This document shows, in pieces, positions 34,884-44,758 of a stretch of DNA of 64,000 nt. The notes beneath the pieces were generated by a model that had not been told where the DNA came from, did no database searches, and saw only the letters and a program-made list of their open reading frames with translations. Each line of letters starts with the position of its first letter. The stretch's first letter is position 1. The stretch is from Bacteroidaceae bacterium (GTDB taxonomy: Bacteria > Bacteroidota > Bacteroidia > Bacteroidales > Bacteroidaceae), in NCBI GenBank assembly GCA_017466325.1, contig JAFTUK010000034.1:1-64000 (forward strand), read 5' to 3'. The translations under genes were made by a program, and so were the position numbers.

Positions 34884-36056
34884 TCACCCCATTATCCATT
34901 TGCCTATTTTAGGTATGCGGCGGACAAGGACGCAGAGGACGGATAATGCCACAAAGGATACGATTGCCGGCAAAAGCATCTCCAACGGAGTGGTCCATAT
35001 ACCTAAAATGCCGTCTGCCCCTGTGCCGAAAGAGGTTCTTGCCCACGAGGACAATGACACCAGAAGAAGCAAATGACACAGATACATGCCGTAACTGGCT
35101 TCCGATATCGGGAGCAATATCCTCGTGTAGAAGCGTCCTGTACCATTGAATTTCCTGAAGAGCAGTATCCAGCCTATGGCCATCAATACCACCCCTATTG
35201 TATCGTTCAGCCAGGGGCCTTCCCAAAAGGAGGCCATGGCTACGGGGCCCGACACAGGAAAATTGCCACCGGCATCGTTGCTGACATTGCAGAAGAATCC
35301 GACAGAACATATAGCGAATCCTGCCACAAACAGGGGGAGAGCAAAGCCGAGAGTCCTACGCCATGACAACTTGCCTACAAACCTACGGAAATACAGGCCG
35401 AGAAGCATATAACCGATGAAACCGCTGAGATAGTAGAATGTTCCATACATGTTCCAACCGGCTTCGCCCCAAAGGGGATACTTGGCTGAGTTGGGGATGC
35501 CGGAAGGCCCGTATATAAGCGGAGGCATACCTCCCAGGCAATTGCGGATTAGGGGAATCATAGTCGTGAAGAGCCATATCGCAAGATAAACCCGCAGTTC
35601 AGTTTTCTGCACCTTTTCCGCCCATGGGGACAACAGGGGCATGAGTGCATAGAGGCCTATCAGCATGTAGACAAACCACAAATGTCCGGCAGCATAATTG
35701 AAATTAAGGAGCAAATCCCCGAAATCCCTTATCGGCTCACCCCATACCAAGGCATAGACGACTGTCCAGAAAAGGAACGGGATGAGGAGTCGGACAGACC
35801 TTTTGCGGACAAATTCGGTTGAGGAATAGTGCAGGGGGAAGAGGAGATAACTTGAGGCTACGACAAAAAGAGCCACACTTGCCCTTACCAGTGTATTTAT
35901 GATGGACAGCCATACTGCATCGGATTGTGAGAGGAGCAACGTTCCCTCCCCTCCATAATAGAACGGTTCGCAACAGTGTGTAACCATAACAAAAAAGCAT
36001 GCTGCGACGCGCATCCAGTCTATCCAGACCTCTCGCTTGGTATCTTTCCTTTCCAT
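34884..36056 (-). CDS. Acyltransferase family 3 membrane protein
   Basis: A 390-residue protein with about ten transmembrane segments, fitting the acyltransferase-3 family (WIDWMRVAACFFVMVTHCCEP near the N-terminus carries the family's catalytic-type His; YGMYLCHLLLL near the C-terminus is also typical). Such enzymes O-acylate surface sugars, peptidoglycan or antibiotics; the target here is unknown. The frame extends to 36131 and into the Crp gene, but the ATG at 36056 (MERKDTKREVW) starts the recognisable protein. A -7 box TACCTTTG at 36085-36078 suggests its own promoter just after the Crp gene. Confidence 0.85.
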   Translation of the reverse strand: MERKDTKREVWIDWMRVAACFFVMVTHCCEPFYYGGEGTLLLSQSDAVWLSIINTLVRASVALFVVASSYLLFPLHYSSTEFVRKRSVRLLIPFLFWTVVYALVWGEPIRDFGDLLLNFNYAAGHLWFVYMLIGLYALMPLLSPWAEKVQKTELRVYLAIWLFTTMIPLIRNCLGGMPPLIYGPSGIPNSAKYPLWGEAGWNMYGTFYYLSGFIGYMLLGLYFRRFVGKLSWRRTLGFALPLFVAGFAICSVGFFCNVSNDAGGNFPVSGPVAMASFWEGPWLNDTIGVVLMAIGWILLFRKFNGTGRFYTRILLPISEASYGMYLCHLLLLVSLSSWARTSFGTGADGILGIWTTPLEMLLPAIVSFVALSVLCVLVRRIPKIGKWIMG

Positions 36057-36077
36057 AACAACAATTATTGTATGAAG

Positions 36078-36085
36078 CAAAGGTA
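36078..36085 (-). promoter_or_regulatory. -7 element before the acyltransferase gene
   Basis: TACCTTTG on the minus strand, 22 nt before the ATG; no clear -33 box. Confidence 0.5.
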
Positions 36086-36117
36086 AGGACTTTGCATGAG
36101 AAAGAATTTGTCCTATG

Positions 36118-36717
36118 TCAATTTCTCCCATTACGATACAGGGACTTGGAGCGCAACCTGCTTAATGTGGGCAAGGTGATACCAAGGTAGGAGGCAATGT
36201 AGCCGAGATTGCACCTCTGGCAAATGCCCGGGAACTGCTTTATGAAGTTAAGATAGCGTTCAGCGGCAGAAAGGGAGAGCCTGTCCTTGTGCGACTGGTG
36301 GAGCCTGCGGTATTCGTTCTGATGGATGATACGCCCCCAGTTGCAGAGTTCAAGGTTTGTCTCGAACAAACGGTTCATGTCGTTTATTGAAATCCTGAAT
36401 GCCTGGACGGGTTCCAGGGTCTCGGCATATTCCTGGCTTGGCATACCATAATATAGTTCATCCATGCTGAATACGGCATGTCCCTCTACGGAAAACGAGG
36501 TGTTGATTTCAACCCCGTTCACAAGCCAATAGTGCCTTAGGAGTCCCTGCTCTATGAACCATACGTAACGAAGCCTCCTACCCTCCTCCAGAACATGCAC
36601 ATGCCTGTCTATACAACAGGGTTCAAGGCATGACGCCAACGCAACGGCCGTTTCCTGGCTGACAGGGGCCACTTCTCTCATCTTCTGAAGGAACGTACTT
36701 TCCAGAAATGTCTTCAT
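36118..36717 (-). CDS. Crp/Fnr-family transcriptional regulator
   Basis: A 199-residue regulator with an N-terminal cyclic-nucleotide-binding-like beta roll (about 25-110) and a C-terminal winged helix (CNLGYIASYLGITLPTLSRLRS, about 165-190). No FNR-type iron-sulfur cysteine cluster is obvious, and effector residues cannot be assigned. The frame extends to 36804, but the promoter box at 36744 and the protein match favour the ATG at 36717. It lies 61 nt upstream of the acyltransferase gene on the same strand and may control it. Confidence 0.88.
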   Translation of the reverse strand: MKTFLESTFLQKMREVAPVSQETAVALASCLEPCCIDRHVHVLEEGRRLRYVWFIEQGLLRHYWLVNGVEINTSFSVEGHAVFSMDELYYGMPSQEYAETLEPVQAFRISINDMNRLFETNLELCNWGRIIHQNEYRRLHQSHKDRLSLSAAERYLNFIKQFPGICQRCNLGYIASYLGITLPTLSRLRSKSLYRNGRN

Positions 36718-36743
36718 ACGTATATTTTGAGTTAACGATGCCA

Positions 36744-36751
36744 CAAAGATA
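36744..36751 (-). promoter_or_regulatory. -7 element of the Crp/Fnr gene
   Basis: TATCTTTG on the minus strand, 27 nt before the ATG. Confidence 0.6.
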
Positions 36752-36807
36752 CACAATAAACGGCTTCTGCAGAGGGTTTGAAGGAAAATTCTCGCAAGAA
36801 ACAAAAA

Positions 36808-36835
36808 GGTTCCCCACCTGTGAGGATGGGGAACC
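36808..36835 (-). terminator. pckA terminator
   Basis: GGTTCCCCA (36808-36816) pairs with TGGGGAACC (36827-36835); on the minus strand the stem is followed by TTTTT, a classic intrinsic terminator 35 nt after the pckA stop. Confidence 0.9.
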
Positions 36836-36869
36836 TGATATAGAGGATTATATTATCCTTGCTTTGGAA

Positions 36870-38471
36870 TTACAGCTGGGGACCAGCGGCAACGAGAGCC
36901 TTACCAGCCTCGTTGGTGGTGTACTTGGCGAAGTTCTTGATGAAGCGAGCAGCCAAGTCCTTAGCCTTCTCCTCCCACTCAGCAGCAGTAGCGTAAGTGT
37001 CGCGAGGATCGAGGATAGCGGGATTTACGTTGGGCAGAGCGGTGGGAACCTCGAAGTCGAACAGAGGAATCTTCTTGGTCTCAGCCTTCAGGATGCTGCC
37101 GTCCAGGATAGCGTCGATGATACCGCGTGTATCGGGAATTGAGATACGCTTGCCGGTACCGTTCCAACCAGTGTTAACCAAGTAAGCCTTGGCACCTGAT
37201 ACGTTCATCTTCTTAACCAGCTCCTCAGCATACTTTGTGGGGTGCAGTTCCAGGAATGCCTGGCCGAAGCAAGCAGAGAATGTGGGAGTGGGCTCGGTGA
37301 TACCGCGCTCTGTACCTGCCAACTTGGCGGTGAAACCGCTCAGGAAGTAGTACTGGCACTGCTCGGGAGTCAGGATAGAAACGGGAGGCAGTACGCCGAA
37401 TGCGTCGGCAGACAGGAAGATAACGTTCTTGGCTGCGGGAGCAGAGCTGCCGGGCTGGATGTTGTTGATGTGGTTGATGGGGTAAGAAACGCGGGTGTTC
37501 TCGGTAGCGCTCTTGTCGTTGAAGTCTATAGTACCGTCCTCGGCAACGATAACGTTCTCCAGAAGAGCGTTACGCTTGATAGCACCGTAGATGTCGGGCT
37601 CGTGCTCCTTAGACAGACCGATAACCTTAGCATAGCAACCGCCCTCGAAGTTGAAGATACCGTTGTCGTCCCAACCATGCTCGTCGTCACCAATCAGACG
37701 GCGCTTGGGATCGGTAGACAGAGTGGTCTTACCGGTACCTGACAGACCGAAGAAGATAGCGGTGTTCTCACCGTTCATGTCGCAGTTTGCAGAGCAGTGC
37801 ATAGAAGCGATGCCCTGGAGAGGCAGGTAGTAGTTCATCATAGAGAACATACCCTTCTTCATCTCACCACCGTACCAGGTGTTGATGATAACCTGCTCGC
37901 GGCTGGTGATGTTGAATGCTACGCAAGTCTCTGAGTTGATACCCAGTTCCTTCCAGTTCTCAACCTTAGCCTTAGAAGCGTTGTAAACAACGAAGTTGGG
38001 CTCGAAGTTAGCCAGTTCCTCAGCGGTGGGCTGGATGAACATGTTGGTAACGAAGTGTGCCTGCCATGCTACCTCAACGATGAAGCGTACAGCCATGCGG
38101 GTGTCAGCGTTTGCACCGCAGAAGCAGTCAACAACATAGAGGTTCTTGTTAGAAAGTTCCTTCTTGGCGATATCCTTCAGAGCAGCCCAAGCCTCCTCGG
38201 TGATGGGCTTATTGTCGTTCTTGTAGTCATCAGAAGTCCACCATACGGTATCCTTAGAGTTCTCGTCCATAACGATGAACTTGTCCTTAGGAGAACGGCC
38301 GGTGTAAACGCCAGTCATCACGTTGACAGCGTCCAGCTCGGTGTTTTGGCCCTTCTCGTAACCATCGAGGCCAGCCTTGGTCTCCTCAGCGAACAACTGC
38401 TCATAAGAGGGGTTGTGTGCAATCACGGTTGAACCGGTGATGCCATACTGTGTCAAATCTAATGTTGCCAT
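36870..38471 (-). CDS. pckA: Phosphoenolpyruvate carboxykinase (ATP)
   Basis: A 533-residue ATP-dependent PEPCK. Motifs are [12 protein letters not shown] (54-65), the kinase-1a loop [12 protein letters not shown] (Lys248 region), and metal-binding GDDEHGW. In anaerobic Bacteroidales it works mainly in the CO2-fixing direction, making oxaloacetate on the way to succinate. The frame extends 19 codons upstream, but the protein match starts with [11 protein letters not shown] at 38471. Very biased codon use suggests high expression. Confidence 0.96.
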   Translation of the reverse strand: MATLDLTQYGITGSTVIAHNPSYEQLFAEETKAGLDGYEKGQNTELDAVNVMTGVYTGRSPKDKFIVMDENSKDTVWWTSDDYKNDNKPITEEAWAALKDIAKKELSNKNLYVVDCFCGANADTRMAVRFIVEVAWQAHFVTNMFIQPTAEELANFEPNFVVYNASKAKVENWKELGINSETCVAFNITSREQVIINTWYGGEMKKGMFSMMNYYLPLQGIASMHCSANCDMNGENTAIFFGLSGTGKTTLSTDPKRRLIGDDEHGWDDNGIFNFEGGCYAKVIGLSKEHEPDIYGAIKRNALLENVIVAEDGTIDFNDKSATENTRVSYPINHINNIQPGSSAPAAKNVIFLSADAFGVLPPVSILTPEQCQYYFLSGFTAKLAGTERGITEPTPTFSACFGQAFLELHPTKYAEELVKKMNVSGAKAYLVNTGWNGTGKRISIPDTRGIIDAILDGSILKAETKKIPLFDFEVPTALPNVNPAILDPRDTYATAAEWEEKAKDLAARFIKNFAKYTTNEAGKALVAAGPQL

Positions 38472-38516
38472 TGTCTGATAGTTTATTAAGTTTGGTTTAT
38501 GTTTTTCTTTCCGATG

Positions 38517-38524
38517 CAAATATA
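38517..38524 (-). promoter_or_regulatory. -7 element of pckA
   Basis: TATATTTG on the minus strand, 46 nt before the ATG. Confidence 0.6.
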
Positions 38525-38586
38525 GCAAATTCTACTGAGAACACATAGAAGTTTTTAATAATAAATTTCGCTTATCCTCTTTTTTG

Positions 38587-38955
38587 CTACCTTAACATTG
38601 CAACTATAGCATCCTTTTGCTCTTGAGACACTTCGTTGTGGTGCAAAAGGAATTCCACGAAACGCACCACGTCGCCATCGAAATAGTCTTCTCTGGCTTT
38701 CTCCATAACCCTCTGGCAATACTCCTCCTTCGTAATCCTGGGGGTATAATATTGCATGGAACCCACACGCTCCATCTTGCAGAAGCCCTTACGCACAAGA
38801 ATCTTCATAAAGGTGGCCGTTGTGGTGTAGGCCGGTTTGGGCTCCTCGAAACCATCCTGTATGTCACGGGTAAAGCCACCCTTAGTGGGAAGGGCCCAAA
38901 GATTCAGCATGCACTGAAACTCCGAGCGTGTCATAAATCTCTTGTCTGTCATCAT
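38587..38955 (-). CDS. BlaI/MecI/CopY-family transcriptional regulator (orphan)
   Basis: A 122-residue protein matching the penicillinase repressor family: winged helix FMTRSEFQCMLNLWAL, recognition region YTTTATFMKILVRKGF, then a C-terminal dimerisation helix. Such repressors are usually next to a BlaR1-type M56 membrane peptidase that inactivates them; none is present here. Two adjacent ATGs at the start leave a one-codon doubt. Its target is unknown. Confidence 0.85.
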   Translation of the reverse strand: MMTDKRFMTRSEFQCMLNLWALPTKGGFTRDIQDGFEEPKPAYTTTATFMKILVRKGFCKMERVGSMQYYTPRITKEEYCQRVMEKAREDYFDGDVVRFVEFLLHHNEVSQEQKDAIVAMLR

Positions 38956-38997
38956 TATATAATAAAGAATGTGTTGTTACTATACCCTTTTGCTTTG

Positions 38998-39005
38998 CAA
39001 ATTTA
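38998..39005 (-). promoter_or_regulatory. -7 element of the BlaI-like gene
   Basis: TAAATTTG on the minus strand, about 43 nt before the ATG. Confidence 0.55.
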
Positions 39006-39103
39006 GCATAATAACAACACATAGAACCGTGTACTTATATATTCCTAAACACTATCCCGCCACATTTAACGATATTTTAGCATCCGGGGGGCGAAATTAA
39101 CGA

Positions 39104-41056
39104 CTATTTCTTTTTCTTCTTCTCCTCTTCGCGTTCTTTGTTGCGCTCACGGGGTGTCTTCTTCTTGTCAGCCTTCTGCTTTATAAGAGCCTGAGGTTTC
39201 TGCTCCATCACAGGTATGCCATAGACATCCCATTCCTGCTCCACGTCCCAACCAGCACGGACATTCATGGGCTTGGGGAAATAGAAGACCTGCTCCGGTT
39301 GCAGGTTGTTATCAAACTCTCCCACGTCCCAGATGCCATTGCCGTTCTTGTCGGCAAAGCAGCGCATATAGTAATTGTCTGGTTTGAGGAAATAGAACTC
39401 GGCAACACCGGAGGCTGAGGCCCTTTGCTGGGTCATTACCTTATCGGAACTGTTCAGCAGCTGCACCATCATACAGGTGTCGGGGACGATGAGGTTAACA
39501 ATCAGGGTTCCATACTCGTCCAATTTACAGACACGCACCTCGCTCTTCTTCTTCTTGTTAGTCGTACCCATAATCCCCACAATTGCCGCCGAGTCTACGG
39601 TAAGGCTATACTTATATTCGGGTTGCCACTCCGCATAGACAGTATAGGACTTGGCATCATGTAAGGTTGGCAGTACGAGGAAAGGTTCCTCGTAGAAATT
39701 GGAGTCACGCACCATATACAAATGTATGCGCGAGGAGTCTATGCTGCTGATGGGTTCGTCCACTCTGATGACGACATTCTTGTTGGGGTCCAGCGCACCA
39801 GAGGGCATTATCTTCAGGTCCAGATACTCATGCTCGTAGGGATTCTCCTCGGGTGGAAGCGGAGTCTTGCTCTTCTTTGCCCTCTTCTCACGGTTCTTAT
39901 TCCAATCGTCTATGTTCTTCTGGCGCTCCTCACTGATTTTCGCCCATCCCTTACGCGCGACAAGCATAAACGTGTCTGTGCGCCATGTCAGGTTCCCCAG
40001 AGTGTCGGTATCCTGGCTACGCATCTCTATCTCCAGGCTATCGGTACTATGTGTAAACGCGGTGTCGGTAATCCAGTATGTCAGCGTGTCGTTCTTCTCA
40101 CTGGCCTCCAACACCAGACAGGAGTCGTTGAAGTTCAGCCCCCTGATAATGGGTAGAGTGTCTACCGGAGCGGTGAAGTACAGGCGGAACCAGTCTGGTT
40201 CGGGACGTTCTGTCTTCAGTAAATGCAGGTCCTGCTTGCCCTCAAGGAAAGAACGCAGGACAATGTTGTCCGGGAAGTAGTGCGTGTATGGTACAACTCT
40301 GATGGAGTCGTAGTATATGGAGTCGCGCCAGCAGGTATCCATCCTAAGGTCAGGCCTGCTGCTTGGTATATATATGGTCGTATCGAAGGCTATCGCCTCG
40401 GACTTCTGACTGAAACGATAATTGCCGTCACCGTCGTTTAGGGCGAAAATGCGGTATTTGCCAGGTGCTATGCCCTTGATGGTGAATTGTCCGCTACCAT
40501 TGGTACGTGAAACACGCACAAAGGATTTGATGCGGAAAAGGCTGTCATCGTATGTACTATCGGCACGGTACAGACCGACGAGCATACCTTTGACTGGTTC
40601 CAGATTCTCTGCGGCTATAACATGGCCGGACATCTCCATGGTGTCAATGACAGGGCCGGTACTGAAACTATAGGTGTAGAAACCCATGGGGTTGCCCTCG
40701 TTGTTGTCCTCGATGGCATCACTGAAGTCTACGGTATAGGTAATGTCGCTCTGCAGGGAGTCGAACAGGGTTATCTTGATTTTCTTGCCTGCCGCACGCA
40801 CGTTAGCCACCTCCAACTGGGGAGGAGATATGACAACCTTTTCGTTTGCATTGGCCAGTTTCACGAACTCGTTGAAGAATATGCTTATTTTCTGCGACTT
40901 CACGTTGACGGCCTTGTCGGCAGGACTGGCACCGATTACCACCGGCGGTTCCTCGTCGTACCGGCCGCCATCAGGACTACCGATATTGGCACAGGACACG
41001 ATGGTAAGCATCGTGGTGAGCAGTATCAAAAACAATATGGTAAGTCTACGCATCAT
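39104..41056 (-). CDS. Ig-like (Big_5) domain lipoprotein
   Basis: A 650-residue lipoprotein: a signal peptide with lipobox TIVSCANIGSPDGG, a Big_5 Ig-like domain (PPVVIGASPADKAVNVKSQKI, about 36-135), then carboxypeptidase-regulatory-like and further beta domains (GQFTIKGIAPGKYRIFALND; FYFLKPDNYYMRCFADKNGNG). The tail is extremely Lys/Glu rich (last 30 residues). It is typical of Bacteroidota cell-surface proteins of unknown role. It follows the GH3-family gene by 10 nt and forms the end of the acpP-fabF-rnc operon. Confidence 0.85.
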   Translation of the reverse strand: MMRRLTILFLILLTTMLTIVSCANIGSPDGGRYDEEPPVVIGASPADKAVNVKSQKISIFFNEFVKLANANEKVVISPPQLEVANVRAAGKKIKITLFDSLQSDITYTVDFSDAIEDNNEGNPMGFYTYSFSTGPVIDTMEMSGHVIAAENLEPVKGMLVGLYRADSTYDDSLFRIKSFVRVSRTNGSGQFTIKGIAPGKYRIFALNDGDGNYRFSQKSEAIAFDTTIYIPSSRPDLRMDTCWRDSIYYDSIRVVPYTHYFPDNIVLRSFLEGKQDLHLLKTERPEPDWFRLYFTAPVDTLPIIRGLNFNDSCLVLEASEKNDTLTYWITDTAFTHSTDSLEIEMRSQDTDTLGNLTWRTDTFMLVARKGWAKISEERQKNIDDWNKNREKRAKKSKTPLPPEENPYEHEYLDLKIMPSGALDPNKNVVIRVDEPISSIDSSRIHLYMVRDSNFYEEPFLVLPTLHDAKSYTVYAEWQPEYKYSLTVDSAAIVGIMGTTNKKKKSEVRVCKLDEYGTLIVNLIVPDTCMMVQLLNSSDKVMTQQRASASGVAEFYFLKPDNYYMRCFADKNGNGIWDVGEFDNNLQPEQVFYFPKPMNVRAGWDVEQEWDVYGIPVMEQKPQALIKQKADKKKTPRERNKEREEEKKKKK

Positions 41057-41066
41057 CTTGTATTGT

Positions 41067-42572
41067 TCAGTTAAACGCCAGCATTTCCTCTATGTGGGTT
41101 CTGTTGTTGGAAAGGCGCGGCACCTTGTGCTGTCCTCCCAACTTGCCCTTGGAAGCAAGCCAGTCGTGGAACAGTCCCTTGCGTGCCACCACGAGTTCCA
41201 GGCGTTGTAGGGTGATGTCCTTGTATCTCTTAGCCTCGTAGTCGGAATTGACATGTTGCAGGGTTTCGTCCAGGATACGTGCGAACAGGGCTATGTCTTC
41301 CGGTTCCTTGGCAAACTCCACGAGCCACTGATGGCGGCACTTGCCCTCTCCGTCCATGAAGACGGGGGCTGCCGTGTATTCCAACACCTGTGCACCTGTC
41401 TGGCGGCAGGCTTCGGCCAGGCCCGCTTCGGCATTGTCTACGATAAGTTCCTCGCCGAAGGCATTTATGAAGAACTTGGTGCGCCCCGTGATGACGATCT
41501 TGTAGGGGTTGGTACTGGTGAATCGCACGGTGTCGCCTATCATATAGCGCCACAAACCGCTGGAGGTGCTTATGAGCATGGCATAGTTCCGGCCCGTCTC
41601 CACTCCCCAAAGGGGCACGACATGAGGATTGGGGTTCTCCAACTCGTCCATGGGGATGAACTCGTAGAAGACACCATAGTCAAGCATGAGGCTCATGGAG
41701 GGGTCGGACGGGTCGTCCTGAATGCCGAAGAAACCTTCGCTGGCATTATAGGTTTCCATGTAGTGCATGTTGGCGGACGGTATCAGTTTCCTGTACTGCT
41801 CGCGATACGGAGTGAAGGCCACGCCGCCATGGAAGAACATTTCCAGGTTTGGCCACACTTCGGACAGGTTGTCCTTGCCCGTAATCTCCAGCACGCGGTT
41901 CATCACCGAGAGCATCCACGAGGGCACGCCACTGAGGTTGGAGACATTCTCCCTGATGGCCTCGTGTGCGATGCGGTCGCGCTTCAGTTCGAAGTCGGAC
42001 AGCAGGGCGGTCTCCTTCTTGGGGACGCGCACGAGGTTGACAATCGGGTTGATGTTCTCGATCAGGATGGCGCTGAGGTCTCCCACCAATGAGTTCTTGA
42101 GATTGTAGTTGGGCGCATGGCTGCCGCCGAGAATCAGGGCCTTGCCGTCGAAGATACGGCTCTGGGGATTGTTGCCCAAGTACCATGCCACGGCATCCCG
42201 GCCTCCAGCATAGTGGGTATCCTTGAGACCGTCGTTGCTGACGGGGATGAACTTGCTCTTGTCGTTGGTGGTTCCACTGGATTTGGCATACCACCGCACC
42301 TGCCCCGGCCAAAGGATGTCCCTTTCGCCCTGGCGCATACGGTCGATGGCCTGCTTCAGGTCCTCGTAGGTATTCACGGGGGAAGAAGCGGCAAAGTCTT
42401 CGTAGGAACGCAGGGAGGCAAAGCCATGCTCCCTACCCCACTCTGTATGCTCAGCCTTGGAGGTCAGACGTCTGAGCACCTGCATCTGCAACTGCTCCGC
42501 TTGTGTCCGGTACTTGCCCAGCGCATTTCTCCTCAGCGCAAACAAGGGACGTACTATCGGTGTTATTGCCAT
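41067..42572 (-). CDS. GH3 auxin-responsive-like acyl-adenylate-forming protein
   Basis: A 501-residue member of the bacterial GH3 family within the ANL adenylating superfamily. The ATP motif YAKSSGTTNDKSKFIPVS (about 95-112) is clear, as are METYNASEGFFGIQ (near 275) and VITGRTKFFINAFGEELIVDN (near 365). Plant relatives join amino acids to acyl hormones; the bacterial substrate is unknown. The conserved N-terminus MAITPIVRPLFALRRNALGKY supports the ATG at 42572, which lies 122 nt inside rnc in another frame. Confidence 0.88.
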   Translation of the reverse strand: MAITPIVRPLFALRRNALGKYRTQAEQLQMQVLRRLTSKAEHTEWGREHGFASLRSYEDFAASSPVNTYEDLKQAIDRMRQGERDILWPGQVRWYAKSSGTTNDKSKFIPVSNDGLKDTHYAGGRDAVAWYLGNNPQSRIFDGKALILGGSHAPNYNLKNSLVGDLSAILIENINPIVNLVRVPKKETALLSDFELKRDRIAHEAIRENVSNLSGVPSWMLSVMNRVLEITGKDNLSEVWPNLEMFFHGGVAFTPYREQYRKLIPSANMHYMETYNASEGFFGIQDDPSDPSMSLMLDYGVFYEFIPMDELENPNPHVVPLWGVETGRNYAMLISTSSGLWRYMIGDTVRFTSTNPYKIVITGRTKFFINAFGEELIVDNAEAGLAEACRQTGAQVLEYTAAPVFMDGEGKCRHQWLVEFAKEPEDIALFARILDETLQHVNSDYEAKRYKDITLQRLELVVARKGLFHDWLASKGKLGGQHKVPRLSNNRTHIEEMLAFN

Positions 42573-43353
42573 TGTCTTCTATTGTTTTAACTTCCAGCAC
42601 CTTGGTTCTCAGTGCGCTGTTCTTGTTCAGTTTTGCAAGGGCTTCCTTGGAGGCCTGCTGGTGGCTTTCCTTCTTGCTGTATCCTATGCCACGGCCGCAC
42701 TCCACCCCGGATATCAGCACGCGGGTAAGGAAGCGTGGCGACAGCGTACCCTCCTCCTTGCTTTCCTCCAGAAGTTCGAAATTGGCATTGACGTGGTGCT
42801 TCTGGCACCATTCCAACAGGCGGCTCTTGAAGTTCGACTCCTTGTATGCTATCCTGTCGAGGTTGATGTACTTGCCCAGGATGCGGTTGCGGACGAACCA
42901 CTTGCAATATTCGTAGCCACGGTCGAGATACACCGCCCCGACGAGTGCCTCAAAGGCGTTTCCTGCCATGTAACTGTTGTGGGTGCGTCCCATGAGGTCG
43001 CTGCGTATCAGGTCGGTCAGGCCCATCTCGTCGGCCAGATGTCCGAGTGTCTCGCGCTGGACAACCTTGCTCCGCACGCTGGTAAGGAAACCTTCCCTTT
43101 TGCCCCTGAAGTGGTTGTACAGGATATCTCCCACCACGGCATCCAGGATGGCATCGCCCAGATACTCCAGACGCTCGTTGTTGGAAAGGCGGCCGCTCCC
43201 CTCCTTCGCCGACATGCTCTTGTGTGTCAGCGCCTGGCGGTAAAGGTCTATCTTCCTCGGGTAGAAGCCCAGGATACCGTAAAAAGAACGATAAAGCTGC
43301 CTGTCGCGTCGGAAAGGCAACCTTATCGCATCTATTATATTTCCTGCTTTCAC
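42451..43353 (-). CDS. rnc: Ribonuclease III
   Basis: A 300-residue double-strand RNA endonuclease. The catalytic signature is NERLEYLGD (59-67), with FEALVGAVYLD (about 133-143) holding the second acidic site; the double-stranded RNA-binding domain covers about 175-243. The last 57 residues are a low-complexity tail beyond the usual end, and residues 261-300 overlap the GH3-family gene in a different frame. It follows fabF by 52 nt, the common acpP-fabF-rnc order of Bacteroidota. Confidence 0.95.
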   Translation of the reverse strand: MKAGNIIDAIRLPFRRDRQLYRSFYGILGFYPRKIDLYRQALTHKSMSAKEGSGRLSNNERLEYLGDAILDAVVGDILYNHFRGKREGFLTSVRSKVVQRETLGHLADEMGLTDLIRSDLMGRTHNSYMAGNAFEALVGAVYLDRGYEYCKWFVRNRILGKYINLDRIAYKESNFKSRLLEWCQKHHVNANFELLEESKEEGTLSPRFLTRVLISGVECGRGIGYSKKESHQQASKEALAKLNKNSALRTKVLEVKTIEDNGNNTDSTSLVCAEEKCAGQVPDTSGAVADAGAQTSDLQG

Positions 43354-43405
43354 AGATATGTTTCTGTCATATCAAGGGAACGGCATCCCCCTGATTACGG
43401 TTACA

Positions 43406-44671
43406 TTATTCTACGTACTTCTTGAAGATGACACAGGCATTGTGTCCGCCGAAGCCGAAAGTGTTGCTCAGAGCGGCACGGACCTCACGCTTCTGTGGCT
43501 GGCCGAAGGTGAAGTTCAGGTTGTAGTCTATCTCGGGATCCTCGTCGCCCTCCACGTGATTGATGGTGGGAGGAACGATGTCTTCCTTGACGGACATCAC
43601 ACTGGCCATTGCCTCTATGGCACCTGCGGCACCGAGAAGGTGTCCGGTCATGGACTTGGTGCTGCTGATGTTCAGTTTATAGGCGTGCTCACCGAAGAGC
43701 GACTTGATGGCCTTCACCTCGCTGATGTCACCTACGGGAGTGCTGGTGCCGTGAACGTTGATGTAGTCGATGTCCTCGGGCTGCATGCCGGCATCTTCCA
43801 GGGCGTTCTGCATCACCAGGATTGCACCCAGACCCTCGGGATGAGAGGCAGTGATGTGGTGTGCGTCGGCACTCATGCCTGCACCTACCATCTCGGCATA
43901 TATCTTGGCACCGCGGGCCTTGGCGTGCTCCAGTTCCTCGAGAATCAGACAGGCACTGCCCTCTGCCATCACGAAACCGTCGCGGCTGGCGCTGAAGGGA
44001 CGACTTGCCGTCTGGGGAGAATCATTGCGGGTGCTCAGGGCGTGCATTGCCACGAAACCACCCACACCGGCACATGTGATTGCTGCCTCGGCACCACCTG
44101 TAACGATGACGTTTGCCTTGCCCAAGCGAATCAGGTTGAAGGCATCTGCCATGGCGTTGGTACTGCTGGCGCAAGCGCTGGAGGTAATATAGTTGGGACC
44201 GTGGAATCCGTACTTGATGCTGATGTGACCGGCACAGATGTCGGCAATCATCTTGGGCACGAAGAAGGGGTTGAACTTTGGACCGATGGTCTCAGCCGTT
44301 TTGGCATAGGAAGTAACCTCCTCCTCGTATGTCTTCATGCCGCCGATGCCGACACCCATGACAACACCAACGCGGTTCTTGTCAAGAGCCTCTATGTCCA
44401 TGGCACTGTCCTCTACGGCCATCTGTGCGGCAGCCAGTGCGTAGTGGCAATAGGGGTCCATCTTGCGGGCTTCCTTGCGGTCTATGTATTTTGTGACGTC
44501 GAAGTCCTTCACCTCACAGGCGAACTGTGTCTTGAACTTCTCTGCATTGAAACGTGTGATGGGGGCTGCTCCGCTGACACCTGCCAGCATGTTCTGCCAT
44601 GTCTCCTCGGCAGTATTACCGATAGGCGTAACGGCACCCATACCGGTAACGACAACTCTCTTCAATTCCAT
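43406..44671 (-). CDS. fabF: 3-Oxoacyl-[acyl-carrier-protein] synthase II
   Basis: A 421-residue condensing enzyme of fatty acid elongation with the Cys-His-His triad: Cys167 (SSACASST), His307 (VHGTSTPVGD) and His344 (MTGHLLGAAG). Length and the start MELKRVVVTGMG fit FabF. It lies 87 nt after acpP. Confidence 0.97.
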   Translation of the reverse strand: MELKRVVVTGMGAVTPIGNTAEETWQNMLAGVSGAAPITRFNAEKFKTQFACEVKDFDVTKYIDRKEARKMDPYCHYALAAAQMAVEDSAMDIEALDKNRVGVVMGVGIGGMKTYEEEVTSYAKTAETIGPKFNPFFVPKMIADICAGHISIKYGFHGPNYITSSACASSTNAMADAFNLIRLGKANVIVTGGAEAAITCAGVGGFVAMHALSTRNDSPQTASRPFSASRDGFVMAEGSACLILEELEHAKARGAKIYAEMVGAGMSADAHHITASHPEGLGAILVMQNALEDAGMQPEDIDYINVHGTSTPVGDISEVKAIKSLFGEHAYKLNISSTKSMTGHLLGAAGAIEAMASVMSVKEDIVPPTINHVEGDEDPEIDYNLNFTFGQPQKREVRAALSNTFGFGGHNACVIFKKYVE

Positions 44672-44758
44672 ATAAAAGGGAAATAGTTGCCCAGTGGCTT
44701 ACCTCTCGAGGAAGACCACCCGACAACTATTATAGATTAAGTAGTGTAAAACTTCAGA

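Noticed and set aside
36805..36869. Promoter for the Crp gene further upstream
   Set aside because: The region is the pckA terminator; a good -7 box is already present at 36744.
42451..42572. Frameshift or sequencing error joining rnc and the GH3-family gene
   Set aside because: Both proteins have complete and independent family matches, so a real overlap is more likely, though not proven.
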